Below are positions 60,875 through 64,000 of a DNA stretch of 64,000 nucleotides, piece by piece (position 1 is the stretch's first letter; each line of letters opens with the position of its first letter). This DNA comes from Paracentrotus lividus (lineage: Eukaryota > Echinodermata > Echinoidea > Camarodonta > Echinidae). A model generated the notes under the pieces. That model was not told the DNA's origin and did not search any database. It saw nothing but the letters and a program-made list of their open reading frames with translations. The translations under genes and the position numbers were made by a program. The stretch is taken from NCBI GenBank assembly GCA_940671915.1, contig CALNVZ010003432.1:5786203-5850202 (forward strand), in the 5' to 3' direction.

Positions 60875-61412
60875 TCATTATTTATTATATAAATAGTGTA
60901 CAATCTATCACGCAATATACTGGATTATAAGTACGACAAATACTAAATTATCCCGAGTGCAGATTTGTTTCACCGAGGCCGCAGGCCGAGGTGAAATAGA
61001 TCTGCACGAGGGACAATTTAGTATTTGGAGTTCATATAGTCCAGTATATTGCAAGATGGAGCGTTCACTATTTATTATAGTAAATAGACCCCTAGATCTT
61101 TGACCTTGCCAAATTTTGTTTTATCTTTGCAAAATTTTTGGTGCAAATTTAGCTATTGTGACGTAATTTGTTGCTACGCGTATCCATTGTTATGAGCTGT
61201 AATGCGCAACATTTTACTGTCATTACGCGCTAGCGCAACAAGGCAATCGATAGAATCGATACTCTCCCCATTGATTTAACACAGGCTTTACCCTCCAAAA
61301 ACCGAAAGTTATATTGTACATATTGTACAATATAACATATTGAAAGTAGGTCACATGGTACTGATCTAGCAAATCGCAACGCGTATTTTTCTACCACTAT
61401 TTACTATAATGA
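60875..61412. mobile_element. Inverted-repeat element with a 190-bp palindrome
   Basis: Outer ends TCATTATTTATTATATAAAT and the inverse TTTACTATAATGA. At 60893-61085 is a long palindrome centred on GGCCGCAGGCC at about 60981, with arms AAATACTAAATT, GTGCAGAT and TTTCACC. The right part has GCGC-rich unique sequence. Confidence 0.7.
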
Positions 61413-61431
61413 AATATTGTACATAATGTAC

Positions 61432-61566
61432 CAGGGCTGTGTTTCACCATGTCAGTTCTTGTGCTCAATGACTAAAGCTTGTGATAAATACATAGCACCC
61501 AAGAACATATTGCAGTCTTTGTAAAGTCATTCGTAATTAAGACCAACTGGGTGAAACGCCACCCTG
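61432..61566. mobile_element. MITE with CAGGG...GTTTCACC ends
   Basis: CAGGGCTGTGTTTCACCATG at the left and the inverse TGGGTGAAACGCCACCCTG at the right, 135 bp. No coding. Confidence 0.75.
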
Positions 61567-61593
61567 TGCTCATTATAATGGGAGTAGACTGTA

Positions 61594-63999
61594 TCACAAA
61601 TAAAGCCACATATTGAAACATGCAGATCAATGTTTATTTACCACCTCCTTAAAAAGGTCAAATAAATTTGCTTTAAAAGCACCATACAAACATACTTACT
61701 CTAATTGTTTGTCTTCTTTCCTGAAGTACATGTACTAGCTATAATGTGATGCTTATCATTTTCTGTTCTTTATATATATTACAGTTTAAAAAAAACCACT
61801 GCTTTGTGCAATGAATGTGCATTTATTTTTTCGACAAATCTTGCATAACTTCAAAGATGAAATAAAATATATGAAGTCTTTTAATCCGTTGTATACTGAA
61901 AACTTTTAACAAAGCTGAATGAATCATGATTGTCAAGCATTTTTGCAAGAAATTCTTTTCATTTAAAGGTGAAACAAAGACATCTTTAAATAGATCAATG
62001 TCAGATAATTTACATTATATAAGGTCTTTATTATGTTTATGCAATCATGAGTGAAGTAAACGGTCAACAAGAGGGGTGTTCTATGTTTCTTCTTTAGTAT
62101 GCAACGGGTTAAAGAAGATGAAACAGAAGACCTGTCCAGTGTAGACAGGGTAGCCTTTATAGACAGATTCTACAACACAAATGTATTTTAGTGAGACCAC
62201 TGGTGACCTCTTTGATATATTAGGGGAAGTACATCCTGGAATATATATAGAAGGTGGAAGGTTCAAAGAAAAACCATAATAGTACAACAAAATTATGAAT
62301 AATTAAAGTTTTAATTTTTTGACATCACTTGTGAGCTGCTCTCCCATATATTGTGTAATATAAATTTCATAAATCGTCGGCCTCATGCCAAAAGGACCTT
62401 AACGTTTTCAGTTTGTGTACAATATGAATGGCCTTCAAAAATGTTAAGGCCGACGAAATATGTGATACGTCTTGTCGAAATGAGAGAGAAGTCGCAGATC
62501 AAAGATCCGAGTAAATCGACAAACTAATAAAAAACTCAAAATTTTGAGGAAATTTTTTTTTTTTATTTTTTGGTTTTACCATGCTTCATCTTTGCTCTGT
62601 TAAAAAAATGAGTGAAAATGATAACGGGAAAGTGGTCATAATTTTTTTTTTCCGGACATACAAGCGAACGTCCACGCTCATTTCCCCTCTCCGTTTAGCT
62701 CCGCCCTTAGCAACGCACCAATGGCTTTTGTTTATTGGACGTTCACGGTCATGTGATGTGTGATTTCAACTGGCTTTTTGTTTCGTTTTTGTGAGCGCAA
62801 TAGCGAACTAAACTCTCTTTTAGCTGCACTCAGAAATTTTGCGTGCGATGCCACAACCTGCTGTGAATAAAGCTGTTTCATCCGGGATAGCGGAGCACGC
62901 AACGAATGTCAAATCTAACAATCGGGTGGGGAGAGGGGGGGGGGGGTTATGTGGGGAAAAGCTACTTATTGCTTGACTTAGCTATCTGGATCCAAATGAT
63001 GTTAATTTCAGCATTTTATTTTAGGGGCCGCGATATCTGTTGTCCTGATGGGAAATTAAAACCTCCCTATAAACAAATTTGGTTCCATCAGGGAAACATA
63101 GAGCATACAAAAGAAGGTGACGTGATAATACTTCTGATACAAGTATTTAGGTTAAAGTCTTCTGCAGTTTATTTTACAAAGTAACGTGTTTAAGAAAAGT
63201 AGCGTTTTACTAAACACGACGAAACAAAATACGATTTACTCTTAAAATAATTCATTTCTAAAAATTATTAATATCTTCTTATTACTGGTAACAAGTTTGA
63301 TCAATAAAAGACGAGATCGAGCAAATCATTTACGTTTTTATTTTCATTGTCTTAAGCTAACCTAGCCACTCATAAAACGTGATCAGAGAAATTCTAAATA
63401 CATTCGTGAGGCGCAAATATTTATTAAAACATTTTGGAGGCTTATCTCTTATCATATACTTATTCAAAAGAATATAAACAAAATGCATAAGCCCCTGTAC
63501 AAGAATAATTTAGTCTATAGACCATTATTATGTTCAAATTTCCAACAGAGTTCAGATCAAAATGACTCGCTTTATTATGAGTAAGAGTATACGCGCATTG
63601 TCATTCAAAGAACGCACGCAAACATCGGAATAAAACCCCCAAAAAGGTTTTAAAATAGTTTTATTTCTAACTAATTTAGCGCCAGGAGTGGTAAACACTT
63701 TTCTTAAACAATTAGAAAGAGCATGACGTTTTTATTTATTTGACGAAGATATAAAACAACTAACCAAATTCCGCTTCTTTTTTTTTAGAAGATTGAATGT
63801 TATCGCCGTTGTTTCCGCTTGCTGCGCTTGCCTCGATCATGCGTGACGGACGAGTATTGTTCTCTGTATACCTGAATGCAGCCTCCTCATTGGTCAATCG
63901 TTTCACCTTTGTAACAAGTGGTTGCTAGGGCATTTCGGTGAGTACAACGGTGACAAAATGTTCTTATTTTTCTGGCGCGGAGTCAAACCGAAGTCAAAC
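61594..63999. other. Right-hand flank, no confirmed gene
   Basis: Contains a foldback around GTCGGCCT/AAGGCCGAC (62372-62460) and a CpG-containing stretch at 62660-62930 with CCAAT/ATTGG boxes and TTAGCAACG. A second such stretch lies at 63800-63950 (CTCCTCATTGGTCAATCG, GTTGCTAGGGCAT). The latter two look like promoter-type sequence of unidentified genes, but no exon can be supported. Confidence 0.35.
62372..62460. repeat. Short foldback
   Basis: AAATCGTCGGCCTCATG at the left and GTTAAGGCCGACGAAATAT at the right are inverted. Confidence 0.65.
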
Positions 64000-64000
64000 T

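Larger units (their letters stand above)
60618..61593. mobile_element. TACAGTC-type MITE carrying two inner elements
   Basis: TACAGTACATTCCATTATAA at the left and the inverse TTATAATGGGAGTAGACTGTA at the right. Between them are a palindromic element (60875-61412) and a GTTTCACC-type MITE (61432-61566). Confidence 0.6.

Noticed and set aside
62848..63184. Possible first exon (MPQPAVNKAVSSGIAEH) and a downstream frame ending KSSAVYFTK
   Set aside because: The GTGGGG donor is weak and the phases to the following AG-bounded frame do not give a convincing joined protein.

Overview
The window is eukaryotic nuclear DNA from a marine deuterostome, most likely an echinoderm of the sea-urchin type. 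It is AT-rich, with GT-AG introns, and is crowded with small inverted-repeat transposons, CR1/L2-type LINE ends, tRNA-derived SINEs and microsatellites. The palindromes TACATGTA and TAGGCCTA are very frequent. There are no operons or prokaryotic features. The species assignment is inference; the gene structures are read directly from splice sites and reading frames.

Two protein-coding genes stand head to head. On the minus strand, three phase-compatible exons (14839-14950, 8880-8993, 7730-7824) encode the first 107 residues of a coiled-coil protein resembling shootin-1. The gene runs off the left side of what can be recognised. On the plus strand, 13 exons between 17385 and 58723 join without a frame error into a 759-residue protein. 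It has an N-terminal zinc ribbon and cyclin-like segments resembling TAF1B (Rrn7/TFIIB-like subunit of the RNA polymerase I factor SL1/TIF-IB). The two start codons are about 2.4 kb apart, so the spacer may hold a divergent promoter pair.

The fifth TAF1B intron is about 28.6 kb, against 0.36-2 kb for the others. It contains a broken C1q/collagen gene on the opposite strand (28897-29870), a LINE 3' end (39430-40008), several satellite arrays and many MITEs. It also holds an assembly defect: about 1.45 kb is repeated on both sides of a 25-N gap (31059-32536 and 32562-34016), with many small indels between the copies.

Most of the rest is a layered record of transposition. There are elements bounded by TTAA, elements with TACTGTA ends, hAT-like elements with CAGTGGCGGATCC ends, foldback elements with perfect stems, and several clear nested insertions. 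Notable cases are a 139-bp MITE with perfect 48-bp inverted repeats (24167-24305), an element carrying eight GGGGTAAGTTGAGCC boxes (13061-13934), a repeat family that spreads AGGTCA direct repeats of nuclear-receptor type (21319-22096 and two other sites), a coding exon stuttered into two decaying copies (7928-8088), and a LINE tail abutting, and supplying the intronic bases of, the TAF1B exon 10 splice donor (53898).
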